Shown here piece by piece: positions 21,710-31,811 of a stretch of 64,000 nt of DNA. Source of the DNA: Termitomyces sp. T153 (Eukaryota; Basidiomycota; Agaricomycetes; Agaricales; Lyophyllaceae); assembly GCA_018296165.2 (NCBI GenBank), contig JACKQL020000012.1, positions 434,001-498,000 on the forward strand. The letters run 5' to 3'. The notes under the pieces are model-generated. The model was not told where the DNA came from. It saw only the letters and a list, made by a program, of their open reading frames with translations, and did no database searches. Position numbers and translations under genes: made by a program. Position 1 is the stretch's first letter. Each line of letters opens with the position of its first letter.

Positions 21710-24700
21710 ATGGATTCTGAGGCGTCGCCATCGCACGTTCGCGTGGGTAATCGCAAATTCAAGGCGATTCAATGGTTCACCGATGTCGTACCATGCCGAA
21801 TGGATCTGGCCACTCACTTCAGTCCTCATATAGACATTCATGTTGGTTCTCTCTACTCAATTCGTCGTGTAATTTTGTAATACGACCTTTCAGAAACTTG
21901 CTGTATTGCTCGAAGAAGCCGAAACTCGCACTGATTCCGTGCAATACGCCAATGCCTTATCCATATTCAGGGCTGACATGCTTGGTGACACTTTATCGTT
22001 GGGCAGGATTGGCGTTAAGCGCGTGCGAGAAGCGCGTTTTGACGTCCTGAGACTGTACAGGTTGTTGGATGTTTTTAGCATGATGCATGGCGAGGGTATT
22101 AGTGCCCAATTGCCTTCAGCCATGGCTCGTGCCACTTATCACCATAAAATTGTCTGTAAGCTCTCTGTTCTGTAAGTACTGTCTTCTGAAGGACGATGGT
22201 AATATCTAGCCCCTTGGCTCTCTAAATGATTTGAGAGGAACTATCAGCATTTTTTCCAATGGTTTACAGGAACATCTTAAGAATATCCATGACACCTCAC
22301 GTGGTGTTGAAGTTGATCACATCTCATCAAGTGACCACCTGTTGCCACTGTATATGGAGTATATGGAATCAATGGAACGCAGAAAAGATATCATGAGCAC
22401 GTTGATAAACTTTACCATTGCGGCAATACACGTAGGCCTCATATTCAAGGTATGTTTGTCAGTCATCACATAATAGATTATTCACAAATCAATGCAGGGA
22501 AACATCTTTGTTCCCCCCGACTTTCATGCAGTGGTCCAACTTATTGTGAAGGAGCAAGTTATTTCCCCAATCCCCCTCTCAATCTTCACTCATGGGGTTC
22601 CTTTCTCACAGCGGGAGTGACGCCGACCGCGCAGCTATTAAAATGCTAAGTGACCGAACTTCATCGGCACGCCGACCTCGACATTTTCATAACCAACTGG
22701 ACCTGGCATTAACCATCTCTCCTTTGCTGTTACTTCTCCCTCACGAGTATACAGAGATAGCAGGACGGGACTACCTCATGGACGTCAGTTCTCTCTCATT
22801 GAACAAAAATACCTGACGCCGATTTCTACATCATAGACCTGGACCATTCTAGGGAGTGTGTTTCGTCCGCCCGAATTGCGCGCAGCCGAACGCATGCTAT
22901 GGAAGATCATTTTTTCTACTGCGACTGGGGGTAACCTCTTGGATCAACTGTCATCAGCGTTGCCAAGATTGGTGGACATAGCATCCTCTGCTAGTACGCA
23001 GTGGATAAATATCTGCAAAGGCCCGCCCCCTCGTATGTACTTGATATCAGGGGACTGTCTCAGTCTTAATCTGTGATTATACCTTATAAATCTCAATAGG
23101 AAACATCGATCGTGACGTATCCGCACCCCCCTCCGGTAAGTGCCTGATGCCGATGGCGTGACCCAATGTTCTGAAAACACTGTGTGGAGACCCGGATCGA
23201 GGCAAAGCCCTCCCTACTTCTGGTAGGTTCTGGGACCACGGCGCTACCCAATTCGGTAAGTACTTCATACTGATCGCTTATCACTTTCTTGCCTCCGCAG
23301 GAAAGTTTGAGCGCGAAAATCCCAGCCACTCCAATGGTAACAAAACAAAACGTTCACAAACCCTAACGACGTTTATGCCTTTGGCAGCCCTGGCGTCGCG
23401 TGACTCCTCTGTGCCAGGCCGTGCAAATGACGAGACACCTCCCTTTCCGCGTGAAAAGGATACAATGCCATCAAATACAGATTCAATTGCAACGGAACCT
23501 ATGGAGGAATCCGCCAGAAACGACTGTACGTATCGTGTGATTCCAACGTGCTGTAGAACAATATATACAACAATGTACTATCGTAGTGAATGCTGAAGAA
23601 GAAGAGAGACGAACGACAAGAAGCAGTGCCCGTCTCCGCGAAGGAAAACAGGCAGAAAAAAAAACACAAAAACTCGACCCACCTAAACCACGTCCGAAGA
23701 AGCGGAAGAGACAAAGCACCCGGAAAGGTCGAGTCATGATTGACTTGGCCATAGATGATACCGTAAGCTTCAGCATACATTAACGTATACGTCCACTGAT
23801 CATGTTGTCTTCCAGGATGTGGATGATCTGAATGTGGAAAAGGTAGATCTGGAAGTCATCAACCCCCAGGAGAAATCCTCAAGGGTCTATCATTTGCCGA
23901 TCACTCTTACCGGCGGATCCGAATCGGTGCTCTCATACGATTATAAGCCCACTTTTCATGTACGTGTACCGTCATTCTGTCATGAGAAAACTGACCGTAT
24001 TTCGATAGCTCCAAGACGACCTGCAATGGTTCGAACGAATGGAGAGGGCTGTAACCCCCTGGGAGGAGCAATCAAATTTGGTGAAGGTTATATCGCATTC
24101 CGAATACGCGAAAATGAACAGCGGCCAAGTTCTGTCAATCTTGAAAGCCAACGCTTGCATCGTGATCGCCGAAGCACCTCATATCGACATGGGATTAACC
24201 GAAGAAACGCTGTCATCTGTTTTCTCTCTAGACGAAGTGACAACGTTGCACGGTATTTACTCAATATTCATTTATGCATTTCTTGTTTACTAAAGCCGAT
24301 AAGATTTCACTGTTTCTGGGCCTGGGAAGATGCGTTCAGGAACGTTGCTTGATTTGCTCGCAGGCATGCGTGCAGACCCGCCAAAAGCCCTAGAGTGTCG
24401 TCATATGCCCGAAACTCACGACGTCTTTCCAGGTCTTTTATATTCCACAGACACTGTTGCTTGGAAACAGACTCGTGGTCACATGTACTGTGGAAACGAC
24501 GCGTTATATCCAGTTACCGACATGCGATGGTCTATAGCGTCCACGGGCGCAACATCGCGCTACTGGCACATCGACTCTGACGGTTTCGGGACGTTCATCC
24601 AAGTGGAGACAGGATGCAAGATCTGGTATGTGGCAACACCAAAGAGCGGGTCCTTTAACGATTTCGGCCATATAAACTTTTTTACTACCGAATACGACAT

Positions 24701-25907
24701 AACGGCTGCCAAGGATGACCGATGGAATATCACCCGACTGGTTTTGTTGCCCGGTACTGCCTTGTTAGTGAGTTTTATTCGCGCATTGTACCTTCGTGAT
24801 AACCTCTGAACTAGGATCATGCGTCCCAATCTGCTCCATGCTGTTGTTACCCCTGAGCCTACCCTTTGCAGGGGAGGACACTTTTACTGTACTCCCACCA
24901 TAAAGGACTCCATAACAGGAATACTCCATGACTTCGTAGGGAAGAGAACCGTTACAAATACCGAACATCAATCTGCGTCTCATACCGTTCTGACTAGAAT
25001 CTTAATCTTCTATGTCCGGGATCTAATTGGACCCCAAACATGTGCGTTTTCTTCTTTGACCCAAATTGTCGGTGACCTCATTAAACTTAACGGTAAACAG
25101 ATCACAACCGAGCACATTTGCCCGATACACGTTCATGGGATGGAGTCATAAGTATTCTGTATTTATGTCTCTATTTCGAACTATACAGTGCCTTGGTTCA
25201 TTGGTATTATCTCAAGTCAAAAGATATAGAGGCCATGAAATTGGCTATAAAGAATCGCTCGCGAGCAAGGAAACTACTGGCATGGCTGTTCGGAAATCAT
25301 ACCTTCACGCGGGATGACGATTCTGTCACGGGAAACACCGCGTTTCTTCGTATATTTGCACCGCTACTCGCTCATCATTCTCGTCTCGCAATAATATACA
25401 AGAATCTAGGACATGTGGTTGGGTTAGACCAACAGGCAAGCGAGGTCGAACCTGAACAGGTTTCTCAGGACATTGAATGGTGTCTGAGGGGCGGGCCAGC
25501 TTGGCAAATCTATATCAACACGAAACACCGGCCGCTTATACATCGCGCATTTACCTGGGATGGAGGCGATTATAATATAACATCGACGCCTGTTGACAAG
25601 TATGGTGAGTTTACCGTCTCATCGGTGTTTTTGATATCATACTACGTCAACAGAAATGGATGAACACTGTGATGGTTACGTTTACGGAGACTGGAAATGT
25701 GCTACGGCATTAGGACTCACGCTCGGCAAAGAACGTTCAGATATGTTCAAGAAATGTACTGAAAATACTTCCATGCATAACGAAGATGACACCAACACCG
25801 ACTCCACTGATAGTGACGAAAACGCTGGATTGTCAAGTAGTGAGAAAGAGCCTCTCGCAACGAGTGCCAAAAGCCTCGAAAACAAAGGTATACCTCCTGC
25901 TCTTTGA
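21710..25907 (+). CDS. JmjC/cupin-type dioxygenase-like protein, multi-exon
   Basis: Coding blocks alternate with about 50-nt GT-AG introns (for example 23961-24009 and about 24767-24814). The order is: an N-terminal helical region (LEEAETRTDSVQYANAL, 21900; LWKIIFSTATGG, 22900), a basic linker (RPKKRKRQSTRKGR, 23690), then a jelly-roll core at 24330-24960. The core has HID at 24567-24575 and a later His in PNLLHAVV (24837-24839), matching the HxD...H Fe(II) triad of JmjC and related dioxygenases. An acidic, Ser-rich tail ends at 25907. Substrate is unknown; histone or nucleic-acid demethylation would be family inference. Some exon edges are uncertain, one frame change near 22610 needs either an unusual splice or a lesion, and the start is a guess. 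Relics of pogo elements lie on both sides. Confidence 0.6.
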
Positions 25908-26199
25908 CAGATGTACATACTGATATTCTTACTCAGTTGGAAAGAAGGCTCGGCTGGGATAATGTGGAGGAAGGTACTACTCAGATATACGCAAGCAGTG
26001 GTCAGTCCTCTTAAAGTCCTCTCAAATCTGTTTGGTAATGCAAAACATAAGAGCTATAAGAAATATGAAACTGTAACACAACACGACACCTAATTCGCAA
26101 AGGGTATAAATATCAACGTGATAGAAATGTGAAAACGTGTGAACTATAAATAACGATAAACAACGTGACATCCATGACTTGAAAAAAAAAGGTTCAGAT

Positions 26200-27205
26200 C
26201 GAAGATTAATCTGGTTAGCGTTTGCTGAATGCTGTCTGGAATCTGGACTAGAATTGGATTGTTGAAATACTGTTGAATACCTTGTTGCACACTGGTATTC
26301 GAGCTATGAAAATCCCCCCAGTAGACGGTTCTAAGCACAGCCATATTCTCTTGTTGCAGGACAACTTCAGTGCTCACACCCCTCCTGATGGTTCCACAAA
26401 CATCATTGTTGAAAACTTCAAACCTAATCTCACAGCTCATGTCCAGCCAGCTGACGCCGCCATCATTCAATGTTTCAAAGCTCATTATTGTGCCCACTTT
26501 GTCAATTGTGCTGTTGATTGTTATGATTGTGATGTCCCTCCTGCAGAAATCTATGATCTTGATATTCTTGAGGCCTTATGGATGGCACACACTGCATGCA
26601 AGGAGGTTGACACCATTACTATTCAAAACTGCTGGAAGAAGACTGGTAATCCACCCGATGAACTTCTTCAATCAAATGGCCCTGCTTCTACTCCATCTCT
26701 CTCTGTGTCATCCCTTCTCAATATTGAACACCCAGAGCACATGGATACTATCAATGCAGTAGATGCTGAGCTTGAAAAGGCTTTATCCCATCTGGAGGAG
26801 TATGGAGTCCTCCAGCACAAGAATTGGATGGATATCAATGAATTACTCAACCCCATCAATGAGGACAAAATGTATGTATGCTGATGGAACCAAGGAGGTG
26901 GAGATTGAGGCAGATATTTTCTCGACAGTGGTTGAAAGGTGCAAGTAGAACAGGGAAGAGAAGGCTGGTGATGCTGTGGATGACAGCAAACTGATTGATG
27001 AGAGACCATCACACCAAAAAGCACTCAACACTGTCTCAACTATCCCCAAGTATGTCTCTGCTATAGAGCAGTCATATGCATACCAATTGGACAGTATTCT
27101 TGCAAGCTTTGGGCACCAAACACACCTGGAAGAATTCCAGTCCCTTTGCCTACCACCCTCAATCAATATTTCACCAAAAATTTGTAGATTGTGATTCAAT
27201 GATGT
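26200..27205 (+). pseudogene. pogo/Tigger (CENP-B-like) DDE transposase relic
   Basis: The frame at 26273-26884 carries LLQDNFSAHTPPDG (second catalytic Asp region) and NLTAHVQPADAAIIQCFKAH (third acidic region), standard for the DDE_1 superfamily. The C-terminal tail (SHQKALNTV, FGHQTHLEEF, INQYFTK) continues to about 27200 after a frame change near 26880. The N-terminal helix-turn-helix, CENP-B DNA-binding part and first Asp are missing. Confidence 0.8.
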
Positions 27206-27924
27206 ATTAGTCTATCAACAATCAAAATCAAGCCTTGATAGAGCCCACTCTTATACCCAATAGCTTTTCATAACCAATACTTTTTGGCTTCCATGAAGGG
27301 CCATTGATTATGAGAAGTTTGACTGTAGCCATAAGGCATAGCCAGAAGGGAGCAAAAATTGGACAAGGAAAGGATACCTGGTCAGGACAACAATCAAATC
27401 ATCATGTGCCTAACAATATAAATCAGGGACAAAATTTGGCAGTTGAAGAGGGAGTAAGGCCTCAGCTACTTTGTAGATTCCAGAACCAAGCTCTTGGATT
27501 GTAGTTAAAGGCTGGATCTGTATTGTTGACCATAGTCATTAAGGGATAACCCATTTGGTTAATACTAACATTCAAAAGCCATGTCAGCTGACGAGTTAGT
27601 CAGTTGAAGCTCCACGTATATCTGTCGCAGCAAATTCTATGCAGATGGGACAGGCCGAGATCTGAAAAGGTGAGTAGCTGAAAGTGATGAGTACCAGAGC
27701 TCGGTAGTTGAGAGATCAGTTCAACTGGATATCCGTGGTCTCAGAATGAGATATATTTGTATGTAGATACAGAATTACGCACCTGGATATCCGTGGTTTC
27801 AGAATGAGAACCACGGAATCCAGGACAATGAAAATTGTATTACGCATCACGTGGGTGTGGCTCGAGTAGAATAAGGAGACTGTGGCACTCCCGCCATTAC
27901 GCCACTACGGCTGCTGCAACAATA
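27206..27924. other. No gene; contains a duplicated hairpin-forming sequence
   Basis: CTGGATATCCGTGG followed by TCAGAATGAGA occurs twice (about 27727-27752 and 27783-27809). The second copy is followed by AACCACGGAATCCAG, so it can fold into a stem with about 13 paired bases. This could be the end of a small foldback or MITE element. Nothing else is recognised. Confidence 0.45.
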
Positions 27925-28262
27925 TCAAGTACGACACACATAATCGATAACAAAAGGGTTGGTGCCGCTATTTGATATCGTCATGTTATGTTTTCCAGGG
28001 GATAGGTCGTTCTTGTCGAAAATTGGGATCTGTGTTGCTTTTGAGTCTGCGAATTCATTACTCATAATGACCCCATCAACAGTGACTGTAAAATCACCAT
28101 GATCATTGCCCTTAGAGCCATATACTGCGATGCCAACGCCTTAGAATGTCAGCCTCATTGTCGCTCCAGGTGTGATAGTTCTTGTAAATGTCATCCTATG
28201 GAACCTCAAGAGAGAGGGCTTTGGTCGTCGACAATAAGCAACGCTGCTGGATCGGCCATACT
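27925..28262 (-). pseudogene. Remnant of an Agaricomycete surface/membrane-protein ectodomain gene
   Basis: The minus strand reads MADPAALLIVDDQSPLS, then TITPGATMRLTF, a stop, then GVGIAVYGSKGNDHGDFTVT (near 28130-28090), LSPGKHNMTI and NPFVIDYV, ending near 27925. The order (VDD start, ...F-G-x-I-x-V-Y-G, DHG-x-(F/Y)-x-V, G-x-H-x-(V/M)-x-(L/I)-x-N, D-Y-V) is the beta-rich domain found next to a single membrane helix in many basidiomycete predicted membrane proteins. The stop between F and GVG and frame changes upstream mark decay, and the membrane part is missing. Family assignment is from memory of the pattern. Confidence 0.5.
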
Positions 28263-28561
28263 TGTTTACAGAGACGAGGGGCGAGTATGGTTCAGTGTGT
28301 GAAAGAGAAGGTAAAGTACTCTTCTAAACATTGATAACGAGGAATTTGGATACTAGGAATTGCCATGGCAACAAGCATGCTATGATCCCGATGGGTTGAT
28401 GCAGCATACTAACAGACACAGGATAACAGCCAGAAGGTATTTGAATACTACAAGGAAAGATCAAGATAACAAGCATGACGATTTACTATGTAGCGAGCTG
28501 AGACAGGTAGGAGCGCAACAATCGCTCTAGCATTAGGGATGAGACAGTCATTAATTGGTGA

Positions 28562-28587
28562 AGCCTAAGCGCTGAGCGCTAGGCTTT
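28562..28587. repeat. 26-bp near-perfect palindrome
   Basis: AAGCCTAAGCGCT and its near-complement GAGCGCTAGGCTT meet with one mismatch, enough for a strong hairpin or a dimeric binding site. No gene edge is evident next to it. Confidence 0.5.
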
Positions 28588-28589
28588 GA

Positions 28590-28838
28590 TTATTCCCGTG
28601 AGGAGATGCAGAATACATCATCGAGTCCAACGTACATATGTCCGAACGTCGGGTATTCAATGTTTCCAGCGGGGTTAACGTCGATCCGTTCCCGTTCGAG
28701 CTCGAGCTCGATACAATGTGCATGTCCGAGTCTGCACTGGCATGGATAGATACCTTCCTCTCCCGTCCACGAATAAGGTATCCATGTGTTCCCGCAATCA
28801 GTGCACGTTTGTATGGCTACATGATACTCTGTTATCAA
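28590..28838 (-). CDS. Possible short Cys-containing protein or terminal exon
   Basis: An 82-codon frame with CTDCGNTW and a later CQCRLGHAHC, which could form a small metal-binding unit, followed by an acidic stretch. No family is recognised, no clear neighbouring exons were found, and the frame could be chance. Given for completeness. Confidence 0.2.
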   Translation of the reverse strand: MITEYHVAIQTCTDCGNTWIPYSWTGEEGIYPCQCRLGHAHCIELELERERIDVNPAGNIEYPTFGHMYVGLDDVFCISSRE

Positions 28839-29542
28839 TGTGTAGCTATCTCTGCCTCATTTGAGCATCGTCCGGATACTCATATGATCTTTTATGTTAC
28901 CTTCTTCACCCACAAATGCGATCGTGGTTACGCGCGATAAGCGCGCGTCGGAACTCGGCATGGCTACACGACGCTATGAGTTTCGTGTATTATCCTTGGC
29001 GTCAATATTTTGAACGTATAAAACTATGTTCCCCGCTTTCTAATCTCACCTTTCTACTCGCGAGCACATACCAATGATAAATTTTTTTGATGACTTTGAA
29101 CATTTGATGTACTCGAGATATCCTTGGATGTCCGAATTCTGCAGGACTCTGCTGTCAAAGTGAGGACTGAGAACTCTGAGCAGCGGATCGGCTTGACAAC
29201 AATTGAGGGCTCAAACTCATTTGTTTTGTCTTTCCTTCTTGAATATATCTATAACAATAAGAGTGAACAAGAGCCTCTCGGTGACTCCCGGCGTCTAATC
29301 TTCCAGTGTGGCGCTTACTCGATGGTCCGGAAAGTTGACTCGTTTCCTATATTGATAAAAAACAAGCATTAATGGGTGCTGATTATTGCCCAGAGAAAAG
29401 ATAATTATGAGACCGGTAGCTAGTCTTTGAAAGCCCAAATATAACAACAAAACAGAAAAAAAACAGGTATCTAAAACACAATTCTAGGAGCACGGAGATA
29501 ACTAGTCCCCGGGTATACAGCCATTAACCCATAGAAAACTCA
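28839..29542. other. Intergenic, nothing recognised
   Basis: An 82-codon plus-strand frame at 29124-29372 has no motif and odd composition; it is not supported as a gene. The 3' UTR of the minus-strand gene at 29543-30352 probably lies in the right part. Confidence 0.35.
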
Positions 29543-30352
29543 CTACCTAAACTTCCTCACCTTCCGCTTCGCATCTCCATACGCCTGCTCATACTCCCTC
29601 TTCATATCAGCCTCAAGCTGGTTCGCAATCTGTCTATATACTTCCGTCTGCATTTCGCCCAGCTTATTGGCAGAGAGGGTGCCAATCTCGTGTTTACACG
29701 CGAACATCGTGAGGAACGCCACATGTAGCTCTCGTTTATCCCCATGGGCATGAATGTGCGGCGGCAGGTCACGAAGGGATCTAACATGCCGAACGAGCAG
29801 CGGTACTCTGACCCTGGTCGAGTTCGCGTCTGGTGCGTGTTCTAGGTCCTCGTACGCCATTCGATAAGCCGATATGAGTAATTCGAGCTTGATCCTTTGG
29901 TATATCAGATGACCGGTGATGTCTTCTCTTGAGATATACTTGTAATCGAACGCGGGGTTGAGATCGGGACACCCGTCGTGAATATTGCCAGAGAGTTTGA
30001 TCATCACGTTCTCCATTGTCCATTGCGGAGGACTTGGAGTCAAACTTGTAGCGTAGGGCACGTTAATTTTACCCTTCGTTTTCGAGCTAGGCTTTGATGA
30101 ACTTGGGCCGGGTGGTGTGAACACGCGGTCATGTGGTAGTTCAGCGTGGCGTTGTCGCGGAAGTGGGGGAGGAGACTTTCTGCGAGTCGAAGCTCGGATC
30201 GTCTCTGTGGAGTCGCTTCGGGAGAGTATATGGTAGACATTGGAGAAGCTTGAGTTTGACGTTGGACGGTCAGTTGTAGCATTTACACCAAGATCAAGTT
30301 CGGCGAGGTCATTGCCACCTTCGTCGGATAGGCTCCAGTAGTTGAGAGACAT
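29543..30352 (-). CDS. Hypothetical single-exon protein, 269 aa
   Basis: An intronless open frame with normal host codon use. Residues 1-110 are Ser/Pro/Thr-rich and probably disordered (KSPPPLPRQRH; TPPGPSSSKPSSKTKGK). Residues 125-269 look folded and helical: YISREDITGHLIYQRIKLEL, then a Leu/Arg/His-rich stretch and a strongly basic end with REYEQAYGDAKRKVRKFR. No signal peptide or membrane segment. I do not recognise a family. The start is the only ATG that keeps the acidic N-terminus. A minus-strand TATATA-like stretch lies just upstream near 30400. It lies about 540 bp from the tRNA gene on the same strand. Confidence 0.65.
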   Translation of the reverse strand: MSLNYWSLSDEGGNDLAELDLGVNATTDRPTSNSSFSNVYHILSRSDSTETIRASTRRKSPPPLPRQRHAELPHDRVFTPPGPSSSKPSSKTKGKINVPYATSLTPSPPQWTMENVMIKLSGNIHDGCPDLNPAFDYKYISREDITGHLIYQRIKLELLISAYRMAYEDLEHAPDANSTRVRVPLLVRHVRSLRDLPPHIHAHGDKRELHVAFLTMFACKHEIGTLSANKLGEMQTEVYRQIANQLEADMKREYEQAYGDAKRKVRKFR

Positions 30353-30888
30353 GATCGAGAGAAAGGGCTAGATACTATGGGAAAACAATAGCCGGGACAT
30401 ATATATAAGAATGGGATTGTAAAAGAGAACAAAGAGCCATGAATGCCACTGTGAACAACAATACACAGCTTTTTGTTGGGATCTCCTTTGCCTACAATCG
30501 GCCTAATGAAATGTCTTTGGGAAACGTGAACATAACCAGAAGCAGGATGCACAGTCAGCGCTGAGGAATAACTGGAAATATGAGGAAGCTTCACAAAACA
30601 AGAATAAAGAAAGACAATCAAGTTGAATGTGAGGCAGGCATTGATGATGATTTGATCGACGGTAGAGAGCCGATGCCAAAGCATCGGCACTGCTTCGTCT
30701 AATAACTAGTACTAGTAGTGCATGGTGTGTATGAAGGGATAATCTTGTGCATGAGGGATAGATAAGAGACTCATGAGTGGCTTCACTCTGAGACTGACGT
30801 TGAGAGTACAAGGCGTAAGATAAGGCAAGTGCACAAAAAGGAAATAGAGTCGTCAGGGACTGAAAAATCAGCCAATGAACTTGTTCAA

Positions 30889-30981
30889 TGACAACTGTGA
30901 GGTTCGAACTCACGCCCTTGCGGACTGGATATAGGAAAGAGAACCTAATTCCAGCGCCTTAGACCACTCGGCCAAGTTGCC
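30889..30981 (-). tRNA. tRNA-Leu(UAG) with a 13-nt intron
   Basis: The minus strand folds as a cloverleaf: acceptor GGCAACT pairs with AGTTGTC (one G-U), the D arm has GGCCGAGTGGTCTAAGGC, the T arm GTGAG-TTCGAAC-CTCAC, and a long variable arm (GTCCGCAAGGGC) marks a class II Leu/Ser tRNA. The anticodon stem CTGGA/TCCAG leaves anticodon TAG (plus 30945-30947) and an intron at 30931-30943, one base 3' of the anticodon as in eukaryotic nuclear tRNAs. The discriminator is A, as required for Leu. Confidence 0.9.
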
Positions 30982-31811
30982 ATGTTGAAGTAGGACATAA
31001 GGGCTTTATGTACATTGCCCCCATCCTTCCACGATAATTTACAAGGGAACCGTGTATATCTTATCTACACAAACTTCGCTTCGTAGTCCCATTCCTGAAG
31101 TCTGAGTAACCATGATATACGTCCGCTATCCCGCCAAGCCAAATGCCGCCGATATACGACCTGCCGCCAGGCCTCGGGCGCCAAGACACGGTCCTGCAGC
31201 AATTGTGAATGTCCATGTATGATTTGGTGCAGCCAGGTGACGTTGATGGCACCGGTGTATACTGGGGATGCCCAACTACCTGGCTAGATCTTTCTTTTTT
31301 CAACAGTTTGAAATCGAACGCTCACGAGGTTCAGTAAAACCGACGCTTGGATTGATGCTGATATATATACAATGCAATGTCGCAGATAGTAAGATTCCAG
31401 ATCAAGAGATCAACTCTTCCTTGAAGACTTCGACAACACCGAATATTATGAGAGTAGGTCACATGCACTTAGGAAGAATATATAGACACATAGCAGGTTA
31501 CTCCAATGCGACCATTCCGGGTGTCATGCATCGGAAAACCCACCGATTCAACACTCGACATATATGGTGATCGTAGAGCAAAAAAATGAGCTTCTTTATG
31601 GTCAAAAGATGCTTAAGCATCCCATCTGTAATCCTTTCTGTAGAAAACAAGTGTGATGAGAGAATTGAGAAAAAAACGTGGATACGTTGTGTGAGTTTCT
31701 CACGTGCTGACGAGGCGAGAAGTGGCCGTTGCTTCGCATTCTTCATCGTCTTACCTTCCCTTCCCTCAACGACGTCCACAGCGGGCTCGTCCCCTTTCCT
31801 TTCTTCAGGCC
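30982..31811. other. Intergenic region upstream of the chitin synthase
   Basis: Contains an 80-codon minus-strand frame (31303-31061) and two shorter plus frames without motifs. A pyrimidine-rich stretch just before the ATG at 31812 (about 31735-31805) is typical of basidiomycete promoters and transcription starts. Confidence 0.45.

Noticed and set aside
31061..31303. 80-codon minus-strand ORF upstream of the chitin synthase.
   Set aside because: No motif, low-complexity neighbours, and it overlaps other frames of similar length.
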